From positions 1 through 6,733 of the forward strand of contig CAMBYR010000121.1 in NCBI GenBank assembly GCA_945872375.1: a DNA stretch of 6,733 bases, given 5' to 3'. This stretch comes from an uncultured Blautia sp. Its GTDB lineage: Bacteria > Bacillota > Clostridia > Lachnospirales > Lachnospiraceae. A program made the translations under genes and the position numbers. The notes below the pieces were generated by a model. The model saw only the letters and a program-made list of their open reading frames with translations, was not told the DNA's origin and did no database searches. The number at the start of each line of letters is the position of its first letter. Positions within the stretch are counted from its first letter, which is position 1. Of the stretch, positions 1 to 6,733 are shown one piece after another.

Positions 1-26
1 GCACAAAGTGCGGAGCAATCGACTTT

Positions 27-32
27 TATAAT
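27..32 (+). promoter_or_regulatory. Possible -10 element upstream of ileS
   Basis: A perfect TATAAT hexamer lies in an AT-rich stretch 54 bases before the GTG start of ileS. No convincing -35 box is visible: the hexamers 16-18 bases upstream (about 3-10) do not resemble TTGACA, and there is no TG extension before the -10. In such AT-rich DNA the match may be chance. If real, transcription would start near position 39-40 and give a leader of about 45 nt, too short for a T-box. If false, ileS is read from a promoter outside the window. Confidence 0.3.
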
Positions 33-70
33 ATTATTTCCTTATATATCTGTGGAGTATTAAATAAATG

Positions 71-77
71 AAGGAGG
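71..77 (+). promoter_or_regulatory. Ribosome binding site of ileS
   Basis: AAGGAGG is an almost full anti-Shine-Dalgarno match and sits 8 bases before GTG at 86, which is ideal spacing. It lies just after the in-frame ATG at 68, so it cannot serve that ATG. This site decides the start codon in favour of the GTG. Confidence 0.9.
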
Positions 78-85
78 AAAAATTT

Positions 86-3000
86 GTGTACCAGAAAGTA
101 GATACAAATCTGAATTTCGTTGACCGCGAAAAAAAAGTGGAAAAATTCTGGAAAGAAAACCATATCTTTGAGAAAAGTATGGATTCCCGCAAAGAGGGCG
201 AGACGTATACTTTCTACGACGGACCGCCTACAGCAAATGGCAAGCCGCACATCGGTCATGTACTGACCCGTGTTATCAAAGATATGATTCCCAGATACCG
301 TACCATGAAGGGCTATATGGTTCCCCGTAAAGCCGGCTGGGATACCCATGGTCTCCCGGTAGAGCTGGAGGTCGAGAAAAAGCTTGGTCTGGACGGCAAG
401 GAACAGATCGAAGAATACGGAATGGAGCCGTTCATTCAGCAGTGTAAGGAAAGCGTCTGGAAATACAAGGGAATGTGGGAAGACTTTTCTTCTACCGTTG
501 GTTTCTGGGCAGATATGGACAATCCCTATGTTACCTACCATGATGATTACATCGAGTCTGAATGGTGGGCATTAAAAGAAATCTGGAATAAAAAACTCCT
601 TTACAAAGGCTTCAAAATCGTTCCCTACTGTCCAAGATGTGGGACTCCGCTTTCTGCACAGGAGGTTTCCCAGGGCTATAAAACCGTTAAGGAACGCTCT
701 GCGATCGTTCGCTTTAAAGTGATCGGAGAAGATGCATATTTCCTGGCATGGACCACAACACCGTGGACACTTCCGTCCAACGTTGCTCTCTGTGTAAATC
801 CGGACGAGACCTACTGCAAAGTAAAAGCTGCCGACGGATATACCTATTACATGGCAGAGGCGCTTCTGGACAAGGTTCTTGGAAAGCTTGCAAAGGAAGA
901 TGCCCCGGCATATGAAGTTCTTGAGACTTACAAAGGAACCGACCTGGAATACAAGGAATATGAGCCGCTGTTTGTATGTACGGGAGAAGCCGCAGCAAAA
1001 CAGAAGAAGAAAGCTCATTTTGTTACCTGTGATAATTACGTTACCATGAGCGACGGTACCGGTATCGTTCACATTGCACCGGCATTCGGTGAAGACGACA
1101 GCCGTGTGGGCCGCGATTACAACCTTCCGTTCGTACAGTTCGTAGACGGACAGGGAAATATGACACCGGAGACACCGTATGCAGGCGTATTTGTAAAGAA
1201 AGCCGATCCGCTTGTCCTGGTTGATCTGGATAAAGAAGGAAAGCTTTTCGACGCACCGAAGTTTGAACATGATTATCCTCATTGCTGGAGATGTGATACA
1301 CCGCTGATCTACTATGCGCGTGAATCCTGGTTTATCAAGATGACAGCAGTAAAAGAGGATCTGATCCGCAACAACAATACGATCAACTGGATTCCGGAAA
1401 GCATCGGAAAGGGACGTTTCGGCGACTGGCTGGAAAACGTTCAGGACTGGGGTATCAGCCGTAACCGTTACTGGGGAACTCCATTAAACATCTGGGAATG
1501 TGAATGCGGACATATGCATTCTGTGGGCAGCCGTCAGGAACTGTTCGAGATGAGCGGTGATGAAAAGGCAAAAACCGTAGAGCTGCATCGCCCGTATATT
1601 GATGAGATCACCCTGAAATGTCCGGAATGCGGCGGCGTGATGCATCGTGTACCGGAGGTTATTGACTGCTGGTTTGACTCCGGAGCAATGCCTTTTGCAC
1701 AGCATCATTATCCATTTGAAAATAAAGATCTGTTTGAGCAGCAGTTCCCGGCTGATTTTATTTCCGAGGCTGTTGATCAGACAAGAGGCTGGTTCTATTC
1801 ACTCCTGGCAGAATCCACGCTGCTCTTTAATAAGGCTCCGTACAAGAACGTTATCGTTCTGGGACATGTACAGGATGAAAATGGTCAGAAAATGAGTAAA
1901 TCCAAAGGAAATGCGGTGGATCCGTTTGATGCGCTGGAGAAATACGGTGCAGATGCAATTCGCTGGTATTTCTATATCAACAGTGCTCCGTGGCTGCCAA
2001 ATCGCTTCCATGGCAAGGCTGTAGTGGAAGGACAGCGCAAATTTATGAGCACTTTGTGGAATACTTACGCATTTTTTGTACTTTATGCCAATATTGACAA
2101 TTTCGACGCAACAAAATATACTTTAGACTATGACAAGCTTCCGGTTATGGACAAATGGCTTCTCAGCAAGCTGCAGTCCGTTGTGAAGGCTGTCGATGAT
2201 AATCTTGCAAATTATCGTATTCCGGAAAGTGCAAGAGCACTTCAGGAATTCGTAGATGAAATGAGCAACTGGTATGTCAGAAGAAGCCGTGAGCGTTTCT
2301 GGGCAAAAGGAATGGAGCAGGATAAGATCAATGCGTATATGACTCTTTATACCGCACTGGTTACCATTTCCAAGGCAGCAGCGCCTATGATTCCGTTTAT
2401 GACAGAGGATATCTATCAGAACCTTGTAAGAAGCATCAACAAAGATGCTCCGGAAAGCATCCACCTCTGTGACTTCCCTGAAGTAAAAGAGGAGTGGATC
2501 AACAAGGATCTGGAAGCAAATATGGAAGAACTTCTGAAGGTAGTCGTTCTTGGCCGTGCTGCAAGAAATACGGCAAACATCAAGAATCGTCAGCCGATCG
2601 GAACCATGTTTGTAAAAGCAGATAAAGAAATGGATTCTTATTTTACCGATATTATTGCAGACGAGCTGAATGTGAAGGAAGTGAAGTTTGCAAAGGACGT
2701 GGAATCCTTTATCTCCTACAGCTTTAAACCGCAGCTCCGTACAGTCGGACCGAAATATGGTAAGCTTCTGGGAGGCATCCGTCAGGCACTGACAGAAATT
2801 GACGGAAGCAAGGCTATGCAGGAACTGAGAACCTCAGGTGTCCTGACTCTGGATATCAATGGAAACAGGGTTGAGCTTGCAGAAGAGGATCTGTTGATCG
2901 AGACTGCTCAGACAGAGGGATATGTCACCGAGACAGAAGGCGATGTTTCGGTCGTTCTGGATACAAATCTGACACCGGAGCTGATCGAGGAGGGATTTGT

Positions 3001-3238
3001 CCGCGAAATCATCAGCAAGATTCAGACCATGAGAAAGGAAGCCGGATTTGAGGTTATGGACAAGATCCGTGTTTCCGTGAAAGATAATGACAAGATCATG
3101 GAAATTATGAAAACACATCAGGATGAGATCATGAAAGACGTCCTCGCAGAAGATGTGGTATTGGGTGATGCAGAAGGTTATGTTATGTATTGGAATATCA
3201 ACAAAGATACAGTAACCCTTGGTGTGACCAAGTTATAG
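86..3238 (+). CDS. ileS: Isoleucyl-tRNA synthetase, type 2 (eukaryote-like), cytoplasmic
   Basis: IleS activates isoleucine with ATP and charges tRNA-Ile in the cytoplasm; a separate CP1 domain hydrolyses mischarged Val-tRNA. From the GTG start the protein is 1050 residues. Visible in order: class I HIGH motif (55-58) within PPTANGKPHIGH; first zinc ligands CPRC (C182, C185); editing-domain signatures WTTTPWTLPSN (222-232) and GTGIVHIAPAFGEDD (324-338); second ligand pair CWRC (C400, C403); DWGISRNRYWGTP (454-466); another Cys set, CEC at 472-474 and CPEC at 512-515; WFDSGAMPF (529-537); KMSKS (602-606); and the anticodon-binding helices, with DKWLLSKL near 689 and NWYVRRSRERFW around 728-739. 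The length, near 1050 rather than about 930, and the WFDSGAMPF form, where type-1 enzymes have WFDSGS followed by S/T-H, point to type 2. That class is known for low mupirocin sensitivity. An in-frame ATG at 68 would add six residues but has no ribosome binding site. The gene is intact with all catalytic motifs, and glgP follows 11 bases after its stop. Confidence 0.97.
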   Translation: MYQKVDTNLNFVDREKKVEKFWKENHIFEKSMDSRKEGETYTFYDGPPTANGKPHIGHVLTRVIKDMIPRYRTMKGYMVPRKAGWDTHGLPVELEVEKKLGLDGKEQIEEYGMEPFIQQCKESVWKYKGMWEDFSSTVGFWADMDNPYVTYHDDYIESEWWALKEIWNKKLLYKGFKIVPYCPRCGTPLSAQEVSQGYKTVKERSAIVRFKVIGEDAYFLAWTTTPWTLPSNVALCVNPDETYCKVKAADGYTYYMAEALLDKVLGKLAKEDAPAYEVLETYKGTDLEYKEYEPLFVCTGEAAAKQKKKAHFVTCDNYVTMSDGTGIVHIAPAFGEDDSRVGRDYNLPFVQFVDGQGNMTPETPYAGVFVKKADPLVLVDLDKEGKLFDAPKFEHDYPHCWRCDTPLIYYARESWFIKMTAVKEDLIRNNNTINWIPESIGKGRFGDWLENVQDWGISRNRYWGTPLNIWECECGHMHSVGSRQELFEMSGDEKAKTVELHRPYIDEITLKCPECGGVMHRVPEVIDCWFDSGAMPFAQHHYPFENKDLFEQQFPADFISEAVDQTRGWFYSLLAESTLLFNKAPYKNVIVLGHVQDENGQKMSKSKGNAVDPFDALEKYGADAIRWYFYINSAPWLPNRFHGKAVVEGQRKFMSTLWNTYAFFVLYANIDNFDATKYTLDYDKLPVMDKWLLSKLQSVVKAVDDNLANYRIPESARALQEFVDEMSNWYVRRSRERFWAKGMEQDKINAYMTLYTALVTISKAAAPMIPFMTEDIYQNLVRSINKDAPESIHLCDFPEVKEEWINKDLEANMEELLKVVVLGRAARNTANIKNRQPIGTMFVKADKEMDSYFTDIIADELNVKEVKFAKDVESFISYSFKPQLRTVGPKYGKLLGGIRQALTEIDGSKAMQELRTSGVLTLDINGNRVELAEEDLLIETAQTEGYVTETEGDVSVVLDTNLTPELIEEGFVREIISKIQTMRKEAGFEVMDKIRVSVKDNDKIMEIMKTHQDEIMKDVLAEDVVLGDAEGYVMYWNINKDTVTLGVTKL

Positions 3239-3242
3239 GAGG
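3237..3242 (+). promoter_or_regulatory. Ribosome binding site of glgP, overlapping the ileS stop codon
   Basis: AGGAGG begins inside the TAG stop of ileS (3236-3238) and ends 7 bases before the glgP ATG. Ribosomes finishing ileS would be positioned on this site, which favours translational coupling. There is no room for a terminator or a separate promoter in the 11-base gap. Confidence 0.9.
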
Positions 3243-3249
3243 TTGAAGA

Positions 3250-5706
3250 ATGATTGATAAGCACTTTAAGAAAGAAGCTTTTAAGGAGAGCGTAAGGGAA
3301 AATGTAAGATTCCTTTATCGTAAAAACCTGGAAGAAGCAACACAGCAGCAGATTTTTCAGGCTGTCAGCTATACGGTGAAAGACGTTATCATTGATAACT
3401 GGCTTGATACCCAGAATGCATATGAAAAACAGGATCCGAAGATTGTTTACTATATGTCCATGGAGTTCCTGATGGGACGTGCGCTGGGAAATAACCTGAT
3501 CAACCTGACCGCTTATAACGAAGTAAAAGAAGCTCTGGAAGAGCTGGGACTGGACCTGAACGTGATTGAAGATCAGGAACCGGATCCGGCACTTGGAAAC
3601 GGTGGTCTCGGCCGTCTGGCTGCATGCTTCCTGGATTCTCTTGCAACTCTGAATTACTGTGCATATGGCTGCGGTATCCGTTATCGTTACGGTATGTTCA
3701 AGCAGCAGATCAAAGACGGTTTCCAGATCGAGGTACCGGATAACTGGCTGAAAGAGGGATATCCTTTCGAACTGCGCCGGCCGGAATATGGAAAAGAAGT
3801 ACATTTCGGCGGTTATGTAAGAGTAGAATATGATCAGGCAAAGGGTGAGAACAAATTCATCCATGAAGGATATCAGGCAGTAAGAGCCGTTCCGTATGAT
3901 ATGCCGATCGTTGGATACAACAATAAGATCGTGAATACACTTCGTATCTGGGATGCAGAGCCGATCGTGGATTTCGGTCTTGACTCCTTTGACAAGGGCG
4001 ATTATAAAAAAGCTGTTGAGCAGGAAAACCTTGCCCGCAATATCGTAGAAGTACTTTATCCGAATGATAATCACTATGCAGGTAAAGAGCTTCGTCTGAA
4101 ACAGCAGTATTTCTTTGTTTCTGCAAGCTTACAGGCTGCTATCGAGAAATACAAAAAGAACCACAGCGATATCACCAAACTGTATGAAAAAGTGGTATTC
4201 CAGATGAACGATACCCATCCGACAGTAGCTGTAGCAGAGCTGATGCGTATCCTGATGGATGAAGAAGGTCTTGGCTGGGATCAGGCATGGGCAGTTACCA
4301 CAAAATGTGTGGCTTACACCAACCATACGATCATGTCCGAGGCTCTGGAAAAATGGCCGATCGAGCTGTTCTCCAGACTGCTTCCGCGTGTATATCAGAT
4401 CATCGAAGAGATCAACCGTCGTTTCATCATTGAAGTACAGGCAAAATATCCCGGAAACTATGATAAGATCAAAAAGATGGCAATCATTTATGACGGCCAG
4501 ATCAAGATGGCAAATCTTGCCATCGTTGCAGGCTACTCTGTAAACGGTGTTGCAAGACTTCATACAGAAATTCTGAAGGCAGAAACTCTGAGAGATTTCT
4601 ACGAGATGATGCCGGAGAAATTCAACAACAAGACAAACGGTATTACTCAGAGACGTTTCCTGCTTCACGGAAACCAGCTTCTTGCAAACTGGATCACCGA
4701 ACACATCGGCGCAGACTGGGTTACCGATCTGTCTCAGCTGAAAAAGCTTGCGATTTATGCAGATGACGAAAAGGCTCAGCAGGAATTCATGAATATCAAG
4801 TACCAGAATAAAGTACGTCTGGCAAAATATATCCTGGAGCACAACGGTGTGGAAGTAAATCCGCGTTCCATCTTTGATGTTCAGGTTAAGAGACTTCATG
4901 AGTACAAACGTCAGCTTCTGAATATCCTTCATGTCATCTATCTGTACAATCAGATCAAGATGCATCCGGAAATGGACTTCTATCCAAGAACATTCATCTT
5001 CGGAGCAAAGGCATCTGCAGGCTATCATACTGCAAAGAAGATCATCAAGCTGATCAACTCTGTTGCAGATGTGGTAAATAATGATGCATCCATCAACGGC
5101 AAGCTGAAAGTCGTATTTATTGAAAACTATCGTGTATCCAATGCGGAAATGATCTTTGCTGCAGCAGATGTTTCTGAGCAGATTTCTACTGCAAGTAAGG
5201 AAGCTTCCGGTACCGGAAACATGAAGTTCATGCTGAATGGTGCTCCGACCATCGGAACCATGGACGGTGCAAACGTGGAGATCGTGGAAGAAGTTGGTGC
5301 AGAGAATGCATTTATCTTCGGTTTAAGCTCCGAGGCAGTTATCAACTATGAAAACAACGGCGGCTATGATCCGAACATGATCTATAACACAGACGGTGAT
5401 ATCCGTCAGGTACTGATGCAGCTGATCAATGGTACCTTCAGCAGAGATACCGAGCTGTTCCGTGATCTGTATGATTCTCTTCTGAGCACCAGAAATACAG
5501 ATCGTGCCGACAGATACTTTATCCTGGCAGACTTCCGTTCCTATGCAGAAGCACAGAAACGTGTGGAAGAAGCATATCGTGATGAAAAACGCTGGGCGAA
5601 GATGGCAATGCTGAACACCGCCTGCAGCGGCAAGTTCTCTTCTGACAGAACCATTCAGGAATATGTGGATGATATCTGGCATCTGAATAAGGTGTTTATA
5701 GACTAA
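3250..5706 (+). CDS. glgP: Glycogen/maltodextrin (alpha-glucan) phosphorylase, PLP-dependent
   Basis: This GT35-family enzyme cleaves terminal alpha-1,4 glucose units from glycogen or maltodextrin with inorganic phosphate, giving glucose-1-phosphate in the cytoplasm. At 818 residues it matches full-length bacterial phosphorylases of about 800-815. Visible motifs: DPALGNGGLGR (112-122, glycine-rich active-site loop), NDTHP (320-324), YTNHT with His359, TNGITQRR (462-469), VKRLHEYKRQ ending at R554 (phosphate and PLP-phosphate region, with K547 and R548), and EASGTGNMK (651-659), where K659 should form the Schiff base with pyridoxal phosphate. No N-terminal extension like the phosphorylated one of the muscle enzyme is seen. 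The ATG is well supported by AGGAGG 7 bases upstream. Sequence alone does not separate GlgP (glycogen) from MalP (maltodextrin), and no other glg or mal gene is in view, so the symbol is by family. It is probably co-transcribed with ileS and ends before a strong terminator. Confidence 0.96.
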   Translation: MIDKHFKKEAFKESVRENVRFLYRKNLEEATQQQIFQAVSYTVKDVIIDNWLDTQNAYEKQDPKIVYYMSMEFLMGRALGNNLINLTAYNEVKEALEELGLDLNVIEDQEPDPALGNGGLGRLAACFLDSLATLNYCAYGCGIRYRYGMFKQQIKDGFQIEVPDNWLKEGYPFELRRPEYGKEVHFGGYVRVEYDQAKGENKFIHEGYQAVRAVPYDMPIVGYNNKIVNTLRIWDAEPIVDFGLDSFDKGDYKKAVEQENLARNIVEVLYPNDNHYAGKELRLKQQYFFVSASLQAAIEKYKKNHSDITKLYEKVVFQMNDTHPTVAVAELMRILMDEEGLGWDQAWAVTTKCVAYTNHTIMSEALEKWPIELFSRLLPRVYQIIEEINRRFIIEVQAKYPGNYDKIKKMAIIYDGQIKMANLAIVAGYSVNGVARLHTEILKAETLRDFYEMMPEKFNNKTNGITQRRFLLHGNQLLANWITEHIGADWVTDLSQLKKLAIYADDEKAQQEFMNIKYQNKVRLAKYILEHNGVEVNPRSIFDVQVKRLHEYKRQLLNILHVIYLYNQIKMHPEMDFYPRTFIFGAKASAGYHTAKKIIKLINSVADVVNNDASINGKLKVVFIENYRVSNAEMIFAAADVSEQISTASKEASGTGNMKFMLNGAPTIGTMDGANVEIVEEVGAENAFIFGLSSEAVINYENNGGYDPNMIYNTDGDIRQVLMQLINGTFSRDTELFRDLYDSLLSTRNTDRADRYFILADFRSYAEAQKRVEEAYRDEKRWAKMAMLNTACSGKFSSDRTIQEYVDDIWHLNKVFID

Positions 5707-5719
5707 GAGATTTATATAA

Positions 5720-5763
5720 AAAGACCTGTCATTCTGTGAAAAAACACAGAATGGCAGGTCTTT
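5720..5763. terminator. Bidirectional intrinsic terminator between converging genes
   Basis: The arms 5720-5738 and 5745-5763 pair over 19 bp with a single G-U wobble (T5729 with G5754) and enclose a loop of six A. On the + strand the hairpin runs into TTTGCTTTTT (5761-5770), 13 bases after the glgP stop. On the - strand the A tract at 5718-5722 reads as a T tract, and the hairpin begins only 5 bases after the reductase stop codon. The U-tract on the + strand is interrupted by GC at 5764-5765. One structure is thus placed to end transcription from both sides. Confidence 0.93.
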
Positions 5764-5768
5764 GCTTT

Positions 5769-6733
5769 TTACTGGACGTTGACTTCGCCTGCCAGAACTT
5801 TCCTGTAATCTGCCAGATTTTTCCGAAGCAATTCCGGTGTATTTAATTCGTAAGGACATTTCTTCATGCATTGCTGGCAATTCAGACAATCTTCAATCTT
5901 TGCCATTTCAGCCTGCATCTCTTTGGTCAGCCAGTTTTTCGACGGAGCACGACGCAGCATCAGAGACATTCTGGCGCAATTATTGATCAGGATTCCGGCA
6001 GGACATGGCATGCAGTATCCGCAGCCGCGGCAGAAATCACCGGAAAGCTCTTTTTTCTCTTTTTCCACGAAGGCGCTGATTTCTTCATCATATGCGGGAG
6101 TCTCTTCCATGAAAGCCAGCCATTCTTCCAGTTCCTCCATCTTCTGGACGCCCCAGATCGGCAGAACATTGTCGAACTGTGTCATAAAAGCCATGGCTGC
6201 TTTGGAATCGTGGATCAATCCTCCGGCAAGACCTTTCATGGCAATAAAGCCCATATTTGCTTTCTCACAGGCCTTCACCAGCGCCACATCTTTTTCGGAA
6301 GACAGGTAGCTGAATGGAAACTGCAGTGTTTCATAAAGTCCGGATTCAATGCATTCCATGGCAACCGCAAGCTTGTGGGCAGTAACGCCGATGTGGCGGA
6401 TCTTTCCCTGCTTTTTGGCTTCCAGCATGCATTCATACATGCCTGTGCCGTCACCCGGCCGGTAACACTGGTCTACACAGTGAAACTGATAGAGATCAAT
6501 ATAATCTGTCCGAAGGTTTTTCAGAGAAGTCTCCAATTGCTGCCAGAATTCCTCAGGGGTTTTTGCCATGGTCTTGGAAGCAATATAGAGCTGCTCCCTT
6601 ATGCCGTCAAAGGCGGCACCTACTTTTTCTTCGCTGTCACTGTAGGCTCTTGCCGTATCAAAAAAACGAATACCTCCCTCGTAGGCTCTTTGCAGAATGG
6701 CGACTGCTTCATCGAGACTGACTCTCTGAATCG
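5769..6733 (-). CDS. Aldo/keto reductase with C-terminal [4Fe-4S] ferredoxin-like domain (N-terminus outside window)
   Basis: The frame is open from the right edge of the window to a TAA at 5771-5769, giving 320 visible residues; roughly the first 40-50 of the barrel are missing. Numbering the visible residues from the edge, the aldo/keto reductase tetrad is complete: Asp25 in FDTARAY, Tyr30, Lys53 in ASKT and His84 in YQFHC. The barrel continues with KIRHIGVTAH and FIAMKGLAGG. After the barrel come CRGCGYCMPCP (C234, C237, C240, C243) and CLNCQQCMKKCP (C282, C285, C288, C292), enough ligands for two [4Fe-4S] clusters, with an extra C252 between. This is the architecture of COG1453-type oxidoreductases (aldo/keto reductase plus ferredoxin domain), found in anaerobes. 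The clusters suggest electron exchange with a ferredoxin-like partner, and the substrate is unknown. An ATG at 6569 is internal, since the frame upstream of it encodes Asp25, Tyr30 and Lys53's neighbourhood. The gene faces the ileS-glgP pair tail to tail and shares their terminator, so it is a separate transcript. Confidence 0.93.
   Translation of the reverse strand, partial: IQRVSLDEAVAILQRAYEGGIRFFDTARAYSDSEEKVGAAFDGIREQLYIASKTMAKTPEEFWQQLETSLKNLRTDYIDLYQFHCVDQCYRPGDGTGMYECMLEAKKQGKIRHIGVTAHKLAVAMECIESGLYETLQFPFSYLSSEKDVALVKACEKANMGFIAMKGLAGGLIHDSKAAMAFMTQFDNVLPIWGVQKMEELEEWLAFMEETPAYDEEISAFVEKEKKELSGDFCRGCGYCMPCPAGILINNCARMSLMLRRAPSKNWLTKEMQAEMAKIEDCLNCQQCMKKCPYELNTPELLRKNLADYRKVLAGEVNVQ

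Noticed and set aside
1..67. T-box riboswitch for ileS within the window
   Set aside because: The visible leader lacks the T-box consensus, and no hairpin followed by a run of T is complete in it. It may lie upstream but cannot be called here.
572..1282. Long open frame on the - strand opposite ileS
   Set aside because: It lies fully inside the well-supported synthetase, has no recognisable motif, and no ribosome binding site is apparent. It is a shadow of the sense gene.
4259..4543. A 94-codon open frame on the + strand inside glgP
   Set aside because: It is out of frame with a fully conserved stretch of the phosphorylase (the NDTHP to YTNHT region and beyond), and its composition, rich in Arg, Ser and Pro, is that of a frame-shifted reading.
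3178..5028. Two long open frames on the - strand (3178-4074 and 4129-5028, about 300 codons each) opposite glgP
   Set aside because: Both lie in codon register with glgP, so a stop would need a sense TTA, CTA or TCA codon, which this gene avoids (for example, the break at 4129-4131 is a sense TTA). Their products are rich in Phe, Leu, Ile, Cys and His without any recognisable domain. They are by-products of codon bias.
6567..6569. ATG at 6569 as the start of the aldo/keto reductase
   Set aside because: The frame stays open upstream and encodes the conserved catalytic Asp, Tyr and Lys, so this methionine is internal.
1..6733. A novel mobile, defence or other multi-gene system
   Set aside because: All but about 150 bases are accounted for by three recognisable enzyme genes and one terminator. 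No direct or inverted repeats, integrase, transposase, CRISPR repeats or unexplained gene were seen by eye.

Overview
The window looks like ordinary chromosomal DNA from a low-to-moderate GC Firmicute, most likely a gut Lachnospiraceae (Blautia/Dorea-like). This rests on strong AGGAGG-type ribosome binding sites, the codon preferences, a long type-2 (eukaryote-like) isoleucyl-tRNA synthetase and a ferredoxin-tailed aldo/keto reductase of a kind common in anaerobic Clostridia. The family assignment is from recognition of the protein sequences, not from a search.

Layout: positions 1-85 are an AT-rich leader with a possible -10 element and the ribosome binding site of ileS. ileS (isoleucyl-tRNA synthetase) occupies about 86-3238 on the + strand, and glgP (glycogen/maltodextrin phosphorylase) follows after 11 bases at 3250-5706. 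The glgP ribosome binding site overlaps the ileS stop codon, so the two genes very probably share a transcript. A strong 19-bp hairpin with an A6 loop at 5720-5763, flanked by A and T tracts, ends this transcript. It also serves the converging gene on the - strand, a [4Fe-4S] aldo/keto reductase (5769-6733). That gene's N-terminus runs off the right edge of the window.

Functionally these are two housekeeping enzymes, one charging tRNA-Ile and one releasing glucose-1-phosphate from storage glucan, plus one redox enzyme of unknown substrate transcribed towards them. There is no sign of a mobile element, CRISPR array, tRNA/rRNA gene or unknown multi-gene system. The points of interest are the corrected ileS start (GTG, not the upstream ATG), the ileS-glgP coupling, the type-2 nature of IleS, the bidirectional terminator, and the reductase reading frame, which extends upstream of its first in-window ATG and carries three of the four catalytic residues there.
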